Positions 20,048-32,940 are shown, counted from the first letter of the stretch. The stretch is DNA of 64,000 nucleotides from Myxococcales bacterium (GCA_020633295.1 JACKDW010000025.1:44484-108483); one strand, 5' to 3'. Made by a program: numbers and translations. The notes: generated by a model from the letters alone, not told the origin.

Positions 20048-21547
20048 TCAGTCCTCGCGGAAGTACAGCCAGGCGCCCTTGCCGGTGGACTGCGTGCGGG
20101 TCGCCTGCATGTCGTAGACGGCGGACAGCCGCTTCTTGACCATGCCGACCTCGGTGATGACCTCGAGCCGGTAGACGCGTTCGGGCTCGACCGTGGCGAT
20201 GTCCTCGATGGCGCCGAGCACCTCGTCCTCGTCGCCGTCCTCGGGCTTGGCGCCCTTCTCGTTGAGCCGGATGCCCTCGGGGACCCGCGGCATGCCGAGC
20301 TCGGTCGCGCCGAAGCCCTCCGCGCCCTGGTCGCCGGCGCCGAGCGAGAGCAGCGGATTAAAGAACTGATCGGGCTTCTCCGCGAACTCTCGGAACGCCT
20401 TGATGTCGTCGAACAGGGTGAGGTCGCGGACCGAGACGATGTAGTTCGCCAGCGGCACCGTCATCAGCGTGAAGTTCTCGCCCTCGGTCTTCCACTTGTC
20501 CTCGGGCGTCGCGCCGTAGCGCAGCGCGATCGCGACCTGCTGCGCGCTGGCGAAGTTGAGGTTGACCTTGCAGCCGCCGTAGACGGTCAGCTCCGGGCGC
20601 AGGATGTTCATGATGTCGTCGTTGACCGACTCGATCATCGTCAGCTCCGCGACGCTGTCGAGCCGCGCGTCGCGGGCCTCGAAGGGGTCTACGAAGTCGC
20701 GGTAGTGATAGCTGCTCTCGGCGCCCGAGCCCGGCACCATGCGCACGATGTCGAAGACCCGCCGATCGTCGTCGATGTAGTCGACGATGCGCTTGACCAC
20801 GCCGTAGCGCGAGTAGTACTGGCCGTCGGAGCTCTCCTCCTCGAACAGCGGGTCGTACAGCGAGGGCAGCAGCAGCGAGTCGAGCATCTCGATCGTCCGC
20901 TGCTGCGGGTTGTTCTTGCCGTCACCCTGGGTCTGCGCGAGGCAGTTGACGTTGATCTTGCCGCTCTCGGCCTCGAGCCGGACCTCGAAGGTCCCGGTCG
21001 TCAACGCGAGCTGCTGGAACGCCTCGGTGTTGATGCCGTCGACGCCGACCAGCGCCGCCATGCCGACGAGGCCCTCGGCGCCGTCCTCCGAGCCGAACAC
21101 CGACATCAGGTAGGGCGCGACCTGGGTGATGTCCATCGCGCCCAGGTTCTCGCGGAACTGCTTCTGGCTGAACACGGTGCGCTGCAGCTCGAACATCAGC
21201 AGCGAGAGGCGCATCGCGCCGCGCTCGAGGCTGCGCGCGGTGACCTCGTCGCGGAGGTTGATCGCGGCCTGCCAGTCGACGCGCGTGGTGTAGCTGAAGC
21301 TCGCGGTGATCGGCATCAGCACCGCGAGGCAGGCGATGACCATCAGCAGCGCGACGCCGCGCTCAGCCCGGCTCGGCGCGGCCTCCTCGACCTCGTCCTC
21401 GTGCTCGCCGCTCGCGTCGCCCTCGGCCGGCGCCTCGCGCTCGCCGTCGCACCCCGCCGGCGCGCCCGCGACGTCGGCGCGCGCGAGCTCGTCGCCGATC
21501 ACCTCGGCCTCGGACTCCTGCGCGCGCTCGATCTCCTGCTCCACCAC
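20048..21547 (-). CDS. gspK: Type II secretion minor pseudopilin GspK
   Basis: The largest minor pseudopilin, which caps the pseudopilus tip with GspI and GspJ. The GTG at 21547 is supported by AGGGGAG 7 bases upstream. The prepilin-type segment ERG-VALLMVIACLAVLMPITASFSY starts only after about 63 residues, so the predicted cytoplasmic leader is unusually long and very acidic. As in other GspK proteins, position +5 is not Glu. The globular domain has the large helical insertion, VNLNFASAQQVAIAL (the helix-hairpin-helix-like segment) and RVYRLEVITEVG near the end. It begins 12 bases after gspJ. Confidence 0.9.
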   Translation of the reverse strand: MVEQEIERAQESEAEVIGDELARADVAGAPAGCDGEREAPAEGDASGEHEDEVEEAAPSRAERGVALLMVIACLAVLMPITASFSYTTRVDWQAAINLRDEVTARSLERGAMRLSLLMFELQRTVFSQKQFRENLGAMDITQVAPYLMSVFGSEDGAEGLVGMAALVGVDGINTEAFQQLALTTGTFEVRLEAESGKINVNCLAQTQGDGKNNPQQRTIEMLDSLLLPSLYDPLFEEESSDGQYYSRYGVVKRIVDYIDDDRRVFDIVRMVPGSGAESSYHYRDFVDPFEARDARLDSVAELTMIESVNDDIMNILRPELTVYGGCKVNLNFASAQQVAIALRYGATPEDKWKTEGENFTLMTVPLANYIVSVRDLTLFDDIKAFREFAEKPDQFFNPLLSLGAGDQGAEGFGATELGMPRVPEGIRLNEKGAKPEDGDEDEVLGAIEDIATVEPERVYRLEVITEVGMVKKRLSAVYDMQATRTQSTGKGAWLYFRED

Positions 21548-21559
21548 CGGCTCACTCCC

Positions 21560-22276
21560 CTACTTCGACATGTCGATCTTTTCCTGCATGAACAGGACGG
21601 TCTGCGTCACGTACTTGCGCGCCTCGCCGAACTCGTCGATGAAGCCGAGCTCGATGCGCACGCGCGGCGGCAGGCGATCGGGCTGCTGATCCTGACTCGT
21701 CGTGCGCCACTCCTCGCGCCAATCGTTGAGGCGCGGGTCGAAGTACTTGAAGTCCAGCGAGGTCACGTCCTCGCAGAAGATGTACGCCGGCGCGTACTCG
21801 GCCATCTGCACCGGGGTGTCGCCCATCAGCCGGTTCGACTCGCGGCGGTAGACGTGCTTGCGCGAGCTGTCCTCCGGGTCCGCGTCGAGCACGTACTGGA
21901 TCATCGACTGGTCGCTCTCCTTCGCGTCCCGGCGCAGGCGCACGTGGGCGAAGGACGAGAAGGTCAGGCGGTCCTCGTCCGACTGGTCGTAGCCCTCGAA
22001 CAGCGTGTAGTGCTTCTCCTCGTCGGCGGGCCGGTTCCACGAGAGGTACGACATCGAGATCTCGGCGCCCATGCGGCTCACGCAGTTGCGCAGGATCGAG
22101 TAGCGCTGCTGCGTGCGCTCGGAGAACTCCATGCCGGCCTGGAGGGTGCGGAAGCTCGTCCAGACCGCGACCATCATCATCGTCATGATCGCGAGCGTGA
22201 TCAGCGTCTCGATCATCGTCAGGCCGCGCTGACGCGCGCGCCGCAGCTCGCCGTTATGGATCCCGCGCGTCATCAC
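21560..22276 (-). CDS. gspJ: Type II secretion minor pseudopilin GspJ
   Basis: A prepilin-type protein of 238 residues. The leader ends RARQRG and the mature protein starts LTMIETLITLAIMTMMMVAVWTSF, with the essential Glu5 and a long hydrophobic N-terminal helix. The globular part has the GspJ features RYSILRNCVSRMGAEISMSYLSWN and PPRVRIELGFIDEFGEARKYVTQTVLF. It overlaps gspI by ATGA. With GspI and GspK it forms the tip complex of the pseudopilus. Confidence 0.9.
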   Translation of the reverse strand: MMTRGIHNGELRRARQRGLTMIETLITLAIMTMMMVAVWTSFRTLQAGMEFSERTQQRYSILRNCVSRMGAEISMSYLSWNRPADEEKHYTLFEGYDQSDEDRLTFSSFAHVRLRRDAKESDQSMIQYVLDADPEDSSRKHVYRRESNRLMGDTPVQMAEYAPAYIFCEDVTSLDFKYFDPRLNDWREEWRTTSQDQQPDRLPPRVRIELGFIDEFGEARKYVTQTVLFMQEKIDMSK

Positions 22277-23025
22277 TTCCTCGACTCCATGCCGATGCCG
22301 ATGCCCGGGCGCGCGCCCGTCGGCCCGCTGCCGCCGGGTCGCGTCGACGTCCCGCCGCTGGCGCCGCCGCCAGGGCGACCGCCGGGGCCGCCGCTGCCGC
22401 CCGACTGCCCGCCGCCGCCGTCCTCACCGTCCTCGGTGAACTCGCCGCCGAGATCGGGGAGCTTGGTCAGGTTGGCCGGCTCGGTCCAGTAGGTCTCGAT
22501 CAGCAGCGTCTCCTCGGTGTCGCCGCCGCGCGGCCAGACGATCGTGCAGGAGACCTTGCGGATCGACTGCTCGATCGCGTTCTTAACCATGGGCCAGACG
22601 ACGCCGAGCGCCGAGAACATCTGGTCGCCGGCGTCCTGGTACTGCGTGCCGCCGCCGTCGGTGTCGGCGTCCTCCTTGGCCTCGCGCAGCTGCGAGTACT
22701 CCGGCATCTCGACGAAGTCGATCAGGCAGCTGTACTTGATCTTGGGCCAGCCCTCCTCGCCGAAGTCGCCGTCGTAGGTCTTGTCCTGCGCGACCCAGCC
22801 GCCGTCCTTCGCCATGCGGCGCTCGAGGTCGACGATGATGTACTCGGCGAGGAACGAGACCGCCGTGATGTCGCGGGCGTAGGCCGTCGCGTTCATGTTG
22901 GCCATCTGCGCGGTGTACAGGCCGGTCATCGAGACCGAGAGGATCGCGACCGCGATCATCACCTCGAGCAGCGTGAAGCCCTCGGAGCCGCGTCGAGTCG
23001 CGCGCGCGCGCGGTCGCGTCTTCAT
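22273..23025 (-). CDS. gspI: Type II secretion minor pseudopilin GspI
   Basis: A prepilin with leader ending RRGSEG and mature start FTLLEVMIAVAILSVSMTGLYTAQM, with Glu5 present. The central part (SCLIDFVEMPEYSQLREAKED, VSCTIVWPRGGDTEETLLIETYW) matches the small beta domain of GspI. The C-terminus is extended by about 55 residues of Gly/Ser/Pro-rich sequence (GGGGQSGGSGGPGGRPGGG) not found in standard GspI. The start shares one base with the gspH stop (TGATG) and the end overlaps gspJ by 4 bases. Confidence 0.88.
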   Translation of the reverse strand: MKTRPRARATRRGSEGFTLLEVMIAVAILSVSMTGLYTAQMANMNATAYARDITAVSFLAEYIIVDLERRMAKDGGWVAQDKTYDGDFGEEGWPKIKYSCLIDFVEMPEYSQLREAKEDADTDGGGTQYQDAGDQMFSALGVVWPMVKNAIEQSIRKVSCTIVWPRGGDTEETLLIETYWTEPANLTKLPDLGGEFTEDGEDGGGGQSGGSGGPGGRPGGGASGGTSTRPGGSGPTGARPGIGIGMESRK

Positions 23026-23885
23026 CAGAACGTCCTCCGCGTCGCGCGACGCCCCGTGTCGTCCTCCTGGTCCCGCGAGTCCGAGGGCAGCTTGAGGTCG
23101 ACGAGCCCAGGCTTGATGTCGACGCGGCCGGTCAGCGGGTGCACGACGATCGTGAACGCGATGCCCTCGTCGGTCGCCTTGGCGCCCTTCTTGCGCAGCT
23201 GGATGTGCGCCTTCTGGGTGCGGCCCTGGGGGAAGAAGTAGAGGTTGGCCTCGCCGCTCTCGATGGGCTTGACGTCGTGCTCGGTGCGGATCGAGACGAT
23301 CTCGAGCTCGTCGGGCAGCTCGAGCGGCTTCTTGACCTCCTTGAGCGCGTGCTCGTCGTCGAACGCGCCGAACACCGGCGGCTTCTGCCGCGGCACCGTG
23401 CGCACCGTCGCGGCGTAGGGGTCGACGTCGCCGTCCTCGTCCCCGTCGGCCCCGGCGGTCATGAGCTTCGAGACGATCGAGCGGTTGAAGTTGTCCTCGG
23501 CGCGCTTGTCCCGGACCGCGCGCTCCTCGAGCTGATCCTCGGTGAGGATGATCGGCTCGCCGTTGCGGTCGGTCGCGGGCATGTACATGGCCTCGTCAGC
23601 CTGCTGCAGCGAGAAGGTCTTCTCGTCGATGTTGATGTTGAGCCGGAAGTACGAGCCGGAGACGCGCGCCTTGTTGAACGCGAAGCGGATCGTGTTCGCC
23701 AGCTGGTTGGTCGCGCGCGAGACCTCCGCGGCGCGGCCCGAGTTCACGCTGTAGAGCACCATCCCGATCATCAGGCTCGAGATCGCGAGCACGATCATGA
23801 TCTCGATCAGCGACATGCCGGCCTGCCGCAGCCGCCCGCGGGGGCGGGCGACGCGGCGAGCGGCGCGGCGGGTCGAGACGGTCAC
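23025..23885 (-). CDS. gspH: Type II secretion minor pseudopilin GspH
   Basis: Starts at GTG 23885 with GAGGAA about 9 bases upstream. The leader (Arg-rich, ends LRQAG) precedes the mature N-terminus MSLIEIMIVLAISSLMIGMVLYSV with Glu5. The middle contains RATNQLANTIRFAFNKARVSGSYFRLNINIDEKTF, typical of the GspH/FimT beta-sandwich, and the C-terminus the conserved IHVHPLTGRVDIKPG-like strand (here FTIVVHPLTGRVDIKPG). At 286 residues it is longer than usual because of a charged insertion around residues 95-160. Confidence 0.88.
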   Translation of the reverse strand: MTVSTRRAARRVARPRGRLRQAGMSLIEIMIVLAISSLMIGMVLYSVNSGRAAEVSRATNQLANTIRFAFNKARVSGSYFRLNINIDEKTFSLQQADEAMYMPATDRNGEPIILTEDQLEERAVRDKRAEDNFNRSIVSKLMTAGADGDEDGDVDPYAATVRTVPRQKPPVFGAFDDEHALKEVKKPLELPDELEIVSIRTEHDVKPIESGEANLYFFPQGRTQKAHIQLRKKGAKATDEGIAFTIVVHPLTGRVDIKPGLVDLKLPSDSRDQEDDTGRRATRRTF

Positions 23886-23942
23886 GGCGATGGTTCCTCG
23901 AGACAGGTCAACACGAACAGGTCAACAGGCGGGCGCGCGGCG

Positions 23943-24389
23943 CTACTTCTTCGCGTCCTCGGCCCCGCTGTCCGCGCCGGGGGCCTCCCAGCTCTTGATG
24001 TCGTCCTCGGTCCCGTCGGCGCCGTCAGGGCCCCAGGACTTGACGTCGCAGCGGTCGTGCTCGCCGGGGCACATGATGACGTAGTCGTTGCCCCACGCGT
24101 CCTTCTTGACGCGCGAGGTGATGCCGGCGGCCTTGAGGTCCGACATCGAGGTCGGGCACTTGTTCTGCTGCTGCATCATGTACATCTGGCAGTGCGACTG
24201 GATCTGGATCACCTCGCTGCCGGTGTTCTTGAGCTGCGCCTTCTCGAGCTGGCCGAAGGCCATGACGCTGACGCCGCCGACGATCAGGCCGATGATCGCG
24301 AGCACGACGAGGATCTCGATGAGCGTCATGCCTCGACTGGCCTTAAAGGCAGCTCGACGAAGCGCCGGGTTGTGAGCGTGGATGTGCAT
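23943..24389 (-). CDS. gspG: Type II secretion major pseudopilin GspG
   Basis: The 148-residue major subunit of the pseudopilus. The ATG at 24389 is fixed by AGGAGAGA a few bases upstream; a longer in-frame extension is shadow sequence. The leader ends ASRG and the mature protein begins MTLIEILVVLAIIGLIVGGVSVMAFG, with Glu5. The body shows the GspG pattern (LKNTGSEVIQIQSHCQMYMMQQQNKCP, DAWGNDYVIMCPGEHDRCDVKSWGPDG.DGTEDDIKSW), including the acidic loop that binds calcium in family members. The Phe usual at mature position 1 is Met. Confidence 0.95.
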   Translation of the reverse strand: MHIHAHNPALRRAAFKASRGMTLIEILVVLAIIGLIVGGVSVMAFGQLEKAQLKNTGSEVIQIQSHCQMYMMQQQNKCPTSMSDLKAAGITSRVKKDAWGNDYVIMCPGEHDRCDVKSWGPDGADGTEDDIKSWEAPGADSGAEDAKK

Positions 24390-24505
24390 GGCTGTTCTCT
24401 CCTGCTTGGCTGCGCCGCGCGGCGCGTGTGCGTGTACGTGGTTCAGTCGCGGGGCCGGCCCGGCGGCCCCGTGGCGAGGCGCAACGGCGCGCGTGGGCAG
24501 AACCG

Positions 24506-25762
24506 TCACTGCGCCCCCGCCATTTCGTTGAGCATCATGATCGGCTGCATGATCGAGAAGATGATGAAGCCGACGCTTCCGCCCATCAGCACGATCATGA
24601 GCGGCTCGAGCAGCGCGGTCATGCGCTCGAGCGCGTTGTTGACCTCGCGGTCGTAGGCCTTGGCGACGTCCTCGAGCATCTGCTCGAGCTGGCCGGAGCG
24701 CTCGCCGACCGCGACCATGTGGGTGACCAGCGGCGGGAACTGCCCGCTGCGCTTGAGCGCGGGCGAGATCCCCTGGCCCTCGCGGATGTTGTCGCGGGCC
24801 TCGCCGACGACCTTCTCGAGCACGACGTTGCCGAGCAGCGCGCGCACGATGTCGAGCGCCTGCAGCAGCTGCACGCCGCTCGCCAGCATCGTCGCCAGCG
24901 TGCGGGTGAACCGGCTGATCGCGACCTTGCGCACGAGGTCGCCGACGACCGGGAGCCGGAGCAGGATCGTGTCGCTGACGAGGCGGCCGGGCTTCGAGTT
25001 GCGCCAGCGCCGGGCGAGCTCGATGGCGACCGGGGTCAGCAGCAGGATCAGCCACCAGTACGCGCCGACGAAGCTCGAGACCGCGATCAGCAGCTTTGTG
25101 TTCCACGGCAGCTCGGCGTTCATGTCCTCGAACATGCCGGTGATCTGCGGGACGACGTTGACCATCAGCAGGCCGACGATGAACGCGCTGATGACCGTCA
25201 TCGCGGCCGGGTAGATCATCGCCTTGCCGAGCTTGCCGCGCAGCTCCTCCTGCTGGTCCATGAACTCGGCGACGCGCACGAGCACGACCTCGAGCGAGCC
25301 CGAGGCCTCGCCGGCGCGCACCATGTTGATGTAGAGCGCGCGGAACACCTTGGGGTACTCCGCCATCGCGTCCGCGAGCGCCGAGCCCTCGTTGACCTTG
25401 GTCGCGATGCTGCTGAGGATGCCCTTGAGGCGCTCGCTCTCGACCTGCTCGACGAGCGCGGCGAGGGCCTCCGGCAGCGTGACGCCGGCGCTGAGCATCG
25501 TCGCCAGCAGCCGCGTGATGCGGGACACCGTCGCCTGCGAGATGCGATCGAAGATCGCGCCGAGGTCGATCTCGGTGCTGCCCGCGCCGTCTCGCGCCTT
25601 GCTCGCCGCCGTCGCCTTCGCGGCCGTCTCGGACACCGAGGTCAGGTAGATGCCCTTGCGCTTGAGGCTCGCCTTGAGCGCGGCGACGTTGTCGGCCGTC
25701 TCGATCCCCTTGACCTGCCGCCCCTTGGCGCCGTCGAGGCCGGTGTACGCGTACGCGGGCAT
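24506..25762 (-). CDS. gspF: Type II secretion inner-membrane protein GspF
   Basis: The polytopic platform protein of the T2SS. The protein has 418 residues, normal for GspF. It begins MPAYAYTGLDGAKGRQVKGIE and has two T2SSF repeats: RITRLLATMLSAGVTLPEALAALV and RFTRTLATMLASGVQLLQALDIV, each followed by GEASGSLE or GERSGQLE. Three transmembrane segments lie near 170-195, 220-245 and 375-400. GAGGGGAG lies upstream of the start. It sits between gspE and gspG as in most gsp operons. Confidence 0.95.
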   Translation of the reverse strand: MPAYAYTGLDGAKGRQVKGIETADNVAALKASLKRKGIYLTSVSETAAKATAASKARDGAGSTEIDLGAIFDRISQATVSRITRLLATMLSAGVTLPEALAALVEQVESERLKGILSSIATKVNEGSALADAMAEYPKVFRALYINMVRAGEASGSLEVVLVRVAEFMDQQEELRGKLGKAMIYPAAMTVISAFIVGLLMVNVVPQITGMFEDMNAELPWNTKLLIAVSSFVGAYWWLILLLTPVAIELARRWRNSKPGRLVSDTILLRLPVVGDLVRKVAISRFTRTLATMLASGVQLLQALDIVRALLGNVVLEKVVGEARDNIREGQGISPALKRSGQFPPLVTHMVAVGERSGQLEQMLEDVAKAYDREVNNALERMTALLEPLMIVLMGGSVGFIIFSIMQPIMMLNEMAGAQ

Positions 25763-25913
25763 CTAGCGAGCTCCCCTCACGATCGTGCGCGACGACCTCA
25801 GGCCGCGCCATACTTCACCGCGCGCGCCCGCCATCTGGCCGCGCAGCCCGGCCGCGCGGGATCGGAGCGCCGCGCGCGGCGGCGTCGCACGGAGCGCGCT
25901 CACGAGCACCGGC

Positions 25914-27752
<1,839 letters not shown>

Positions 27753-27801
27753 GATCTGCTGTTCCCTCTGCTGTCCCGTCGAACGCGTGGGCGCGGGCCC
27801 G

Positions 27802-30322
27802 TCACTTCTTCTTCGACCCGCCGCGCGCCTGCGGCTTGAGCGTGACGGCCGACGCCGAGCTCGAGTCTTCCTCCGACTCGTCGCCGAGCACCTTCGGGCT
27901 CAGGCCGATCTCGCCGGTGATGATCTCGGTGCGCAGCTCCTCCTCGGCGGCGCGCCGGCGCTCCTCGGCGACCTCCATCTGCCGCGCCTCGCGGTCGATC
28001 GCGGTCAGCAGGCCCGACTTCTTGCGGAAGTTGACCGTGCGCGGCAGCTCGTGCGGCTTGAAGTTGGTCTCGCGCTCGATGAACTCGAGGCGCTCGCGGT
28101 CGCGGCGCTCGTGGATCCGGCGCACGTCGTCGGGCGTCTCGAGGATGTGCGGGATCATGACGACGAGCAGGTTGACCTTCTCCTTGATCCGCTGCTTGCG
28201 CTTGAACAGCCAGCCGAGCAGCGGGATCGAGCCGAGCCCGGGCACCTGCTGCACGTTCTCGACCTCGCGCTCGCGGATGAGGCCGCCGAGCACGACCGGC
28301 TGGCCGTCGCGCCCGACGATCTTGTCGAGCTTGAGCCGGCGCTTGGTCGTGGTCACGCCGAGGCGCGGGTCCTGGCTCTCGATGTCGCGGTCCTCGATGT
28401 CGACGTCGAGCGTCACCGTCTCGTGGTCGTTGACGTAGGGCTTGAGCGTGATCTTGAGCGTCACGTCGATGCGCTCGATGCCCTGCAGCGGCACGAGCGA
28501 GTTGCCCTGCACGCCGCCGGCGCCCGAGAACGAGAGCGCGCCCTGGGTCGGGACCTGGCGCCCGATCTCGATGAGCGCCTCCTGGTTGTCGGCCGCGTAC
28601 ATGTGCGGCTCGGAGACGACGTTTACGTCGTCGTTGCTCTGCAGCGCCTGCAGGATCACGCCGAACGCGGGCACGTCCTGGGGCGTGCCGAGGTACTGCG
28701 CGGAGCCGGGGATCGGCGGGCCGAGGATCGCGCCCGCGAGGCCCTGCACGGCCGCGGGGTTGATCGCCAGCGAGTTGATGTCCGAGCTGGGGATCGACGC
28801 GCCCATCGCGATCGAGTTGCCCGTCGCGTCGCCGACGCTGGTCTCGAACGCGCCGCCGAAGTGACCGCTCGCGCCCGCGGTCAGGTTGCGCCCGAGCTTG
28901 ACCTCGAGCAGGTAGATCTCGATGTAGAGCTGGCGCCGCTCGGAGTCGAGCTGGTCGATGACGGGCTCGAGCGCCTCGTAGTCGGTCTGCGACGCGACGA
29001 TCACGAGCGAGCGCGTGGCCTGGTCGGCGGTGATCTTGACGTCGCCCGAGAACAGCTCGGCCGAGAGCGCCGCGGCGCCCTGGTTGCCGCCGTTGCCGCC
29101 GCTGTTCTTGCCGCCCGAGTTGCCGCCGCTCGACTTGGCGCCGGCCGCGAGCTGCGAGAGCACCTTGGCGACCTCGACCGCGTCCGCGTTCTTCAGCGGC
29201 TTGACGTGCAGGCGCCCGCCGCCGCCGGGGAGCTTGACGTCGAGCTGCTTGATCAGGCGGCTGATGACGATGTAGTCGGACTCGCTGGTGACGATGATGA
29301 GCGTGCTCGTGCGCTCGTCGACGATCACGCGGCTGAAGGTCAGGTCGGTCGGCGACGCGCTCTTCTTGCTCTTCGTGCTCTTGCTCTTGCTGGCCGCCTG
29401 CTTCTCGCCGAAGATCTCGCGGATGATGTCGGCGACCTCCTCGGCCGAGGCGTACTGGAGCTGGTAGAAGAAGATCTTCTCGCCGGTCATCCCCTCCTGG
29501 TCGAGCTCCTCGATGATCCGCATGAGCCGGCGGATGCTCGAGCCCTTGTCGGTCATGATGAGCAGGTTGCCGACCGAGTCGATGCTGCCCTGCTTGCTCT
29601 TGAGGTTGCCGAGCGCCTTGGCGATCTCGTCGACGTTGCCGTGCTTGACGCGCGCGAGCTGGGTGACGAAGCGGTCGCTGTTGGGCGCGTCCTTGCCGTC
29701 GTCGTACATCGGCAGGGTCTTGCTCTTCGCGTCGTTCGTCTCGACGATCTTGAAGTACTCGCCGGACGGCTCGACCGTCAGCCCCATGGTCTCGAGCGCG
29801 GCGTAGAAGGCCGCGTAGGCCTCCCGGACCGTGACTGGCTCGGGGGACAGGATCGTGACCTTGGTGCCGCGCACCTTCGGGTCCCAGATGAACTTCTGGC
29901 AGCTGATCGACATCATCCAGTTGACGAGGTCGGCCAGCTCGGTCTCCTTGGGCAGCGTGATGCGGAACTTCGCGCCCCGCGGCTGCCGCTTGCACGTGTT
30001 GAACGGCAGGCCGCCCTCGTCGCCGATCAGCTCGCCGCCGCCGGGCGGCCCCGAGGTCGAGCTCGCGGTCGAGCTCGCGGGCGCGGTCGACGTCGACGAG
30101 GACGCGCCCGTGGGGTCGCGCGCGCCCATGGCGGGGACCGAGAGGTTCGGCAGCGGCCGCGCGGTCGCGCCGCGCCGAGGGCGGCGCCGCCGCAGCAGGC
30201 GTCGAGGTCAGCGCGAGCGCCGACGCGAGCGCCAGCGTCCACGCCGACGCGCGCGCGATCGAGGGCCCGACGCCGGCGCGCGGGCGCCGGGCGGTGTCGG
30301 GGGAGCTGCGTCGCGTGATCAT
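27802..30322 (-). CDS. gspD: Type II secretion secretin GspD, reading frame broken near its N-terminus
   Basis: The outer-membrane channel of the T2SS. From the ATG at 30322, which overlaps the gspC stop by ATGA, the frame encodes a signal peptide (ARASAWTLALASALALTSTPAAA). The mature protein is in another frame, open from about 30200 to 27802 with its first ATG at 30129. It holds the N0 domain (FRITLPKETELADLVNWMMSIS), the N1-N3 ring-building repeats, a Gly/Asn/Ser-rich loop, the secretin core (VPAFGVILQALQSNDDVNVVSEPHM, VPTQGALSFSG) and the end VPGLGSIPLLGWLFKRK. Removing one base from the GGGG run at 30133-30136 joins both parts (SP ... EPLGPAMGARDPTG). An assembly indel is the likeliest cause; a genuine null allele is possible. 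Confidence 0.93.
30133..30136. other. Probable frameshift site in gspD
   Basis: A GGGG run between the signal-peptide frame and the secretin frame of gspD. One extra base here, or in the nearby GGG at about 30178-30180, accounts exactly for the frame change. Confidence 0.6.
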
Positions 30323-31395
30323 TGGATCTTGATCTCCTTGTTCATCGTCTTGCCCTTGCGCTCGATCGTCACGGAGAGGTTCGACGCGCGGCGGAGCTTG
30401 GTGTACAGCGCCATCGCGCCGTCGACCGACTTGAGCTCGTTACCGTTAACCTGGGTGATGGTGTCGCCGTTCTTGAACATGAGCAGCTTCGGCAGGCTGC
30501 CCGAGCGGATGCCGTAGAGCTTGAAGCCCTTCGACTCGCCGTCCTTGAGGGACGGGATGACGCGCGCCTGCCGGGCCAGCGCGGCCGGGTTGGCGAGCAG
30601 CTTCTCGACGAACGAGCGCTCGACCGTGCAGCTGAGGCCCTCCTCGTCGCACTTGATCGCGTCCTCGGCACCGGGGATCTCCCGCGGGTTCTTCTTCTTG
30701 TCCGCGGAGTCGTCCTGCTTCTCCTCGACCTTGCGCTCGGTCGTCGGCTTCTTGACCTTGGGCGGGTCCGCGCCGAGCTGGAGGTACTCGAGCTGCGCGC
30801 CGTTGCGGAGGTGCACGAGGCCGCGCTCGATCGACATGACGAGCACGCCGCGCTGGATCAGGTCTCCGGGCCAGACCGGCGTCACGCCGCCCGTCTCGGT
30901 GTTCTGGATGGTCGCCTGCGAGTACTCGGGGTTCGAGGACTCCATGGTCACGACGAGCTTGAGCGGCAGGCTGCTGGGGACCTCGCCGGGCTGCACGCCG
31001 CCGATCGGGCGCCCGTTCTCGTCGACGAGGATGTCGCCCCCGGGGCCGACCGCGCTCTCAGCGACCTCGGGCTGGCACGTCGGGCAGAAGATGTTCATCG
31101 CGGTCAAGACCTGCGCGGCCTCGCGGGTGCCCGCGTTGCCGCCGGTCGCCCGCTGCTTGCGCGCGGCCGCCTGCCGCTTCTTCTGCTTGGCGATGAGGTC
31201 CTCGTCCTCGCCCTCCTCTTCATCGCCATCGCCGTCGGTGTCGCCCTCCTCGTCGTCGCCGTCGGCCGCGTCGCCTACGTCGAGCAGGTACCCCGGCGCG
31301 ACGAAGTTGACCGCGGTCGAGGAGGCGAGCCCGGCGATCGCGACGAGGCCGAGCGCCTTGACGACCCAGAAGTACTTCTTGAACAGGGCTTCCAT
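30319..31395 (-). CDS. gspC: Type II secretion protein GspC with PDZ domain
   Basis: The inner-membrane protein that links the platform to the secretin. TM helix at about 12-32 (VVKALGLVAIAGLASSTAVNF). A very acidic stretch follows (DGDDEEGDTDGDGDEEEGEDED), then a Lys/Arg/Gln-rich segment and CPTCQP. The homology region is at about 140-210 (LPLKLVVTMESSNPEYSQATIQN, VWPGDLIQRGVLVMSIERGLVHL). A Lys/Glu linker leads to a C-terminal PDZ domain (about 255-358): GFKLYGIRSGSLPKLLMFKNGDTITQVNGNELKSVDGAMALYTKL. The PDZ form matches GspC of E. coli and Klebsiella PulC rather than the coiled-coil type. It starts 50 bases after the sigma54-type regulator. Confidence 0.92.
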   Translation of the reverse strand: MEALFKKYFWVVKALGLVAIAGLASSTAVNFVAPGYLLDVGDAADGDDEEGDTDGDGDEEEGEDEDLIAKQKKRQAAARKQRATGGNAGTREAAQVLTAMNIFCPTCQPEVAESAVGPGGDILVDENGRPIGGVQPGEVPSSLPLKLVVTMESSNPEYSQATIQNTETGGVTPVWPGDLIQRGVLVMSIERGLVHLRNGAQLEYLQLGADPPKVKKPTTERKVEEKQDDSADKKKNPREIPGAEDAIKCDEEGLSCTVERSFVEKLLANPAALARQARVIPSLKDGESKGFKLYGIRSGSLPKLLMFKNGDTITQVNGNELKSVDGAMALYTKLRRASNLSVTIERKGKTMNKEIKIQ

Positions 31396-31445
31396 GTACT
31401 CAGCGATCTCGTGTCAGCGGGCGCCACGACCTCGTGACCTGCTGC

Positions 31446-32879
<1,434 letters not shown>

Positions 32880-32909
32880 GGAGGTCACCTTCATGATTCC
32901 TAGCAAACG

Positions 32910-32940
32910 TGGATCCCAAAATTTTCTGCATGGGATTCCA
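32910..32940. promoter_or_regulatory. Inverted repeat upstream of the sigma54-type regulator
   Basis: TGGATCCCA (32910-32918) and TGGGATTCCA (32931-32940) pair with one bulged T around an AT-richer 12-base centre (contains AAATTTTC). It lies 30 bases before the regulator start, so it could be an autoregulatory operator or a leader hairpin (inference). Confidence 0.4.

Noticed and set aside
18140..22492. Very long open frame (about 1450 codons) on the plus strand opposite gspI to gspL
   Set aside because: It is antisense to four well-supported gsp genes and its translation is Arg/Asp/Leu/Ala-rich shadow sequence, as expected from GC-rich third positions.
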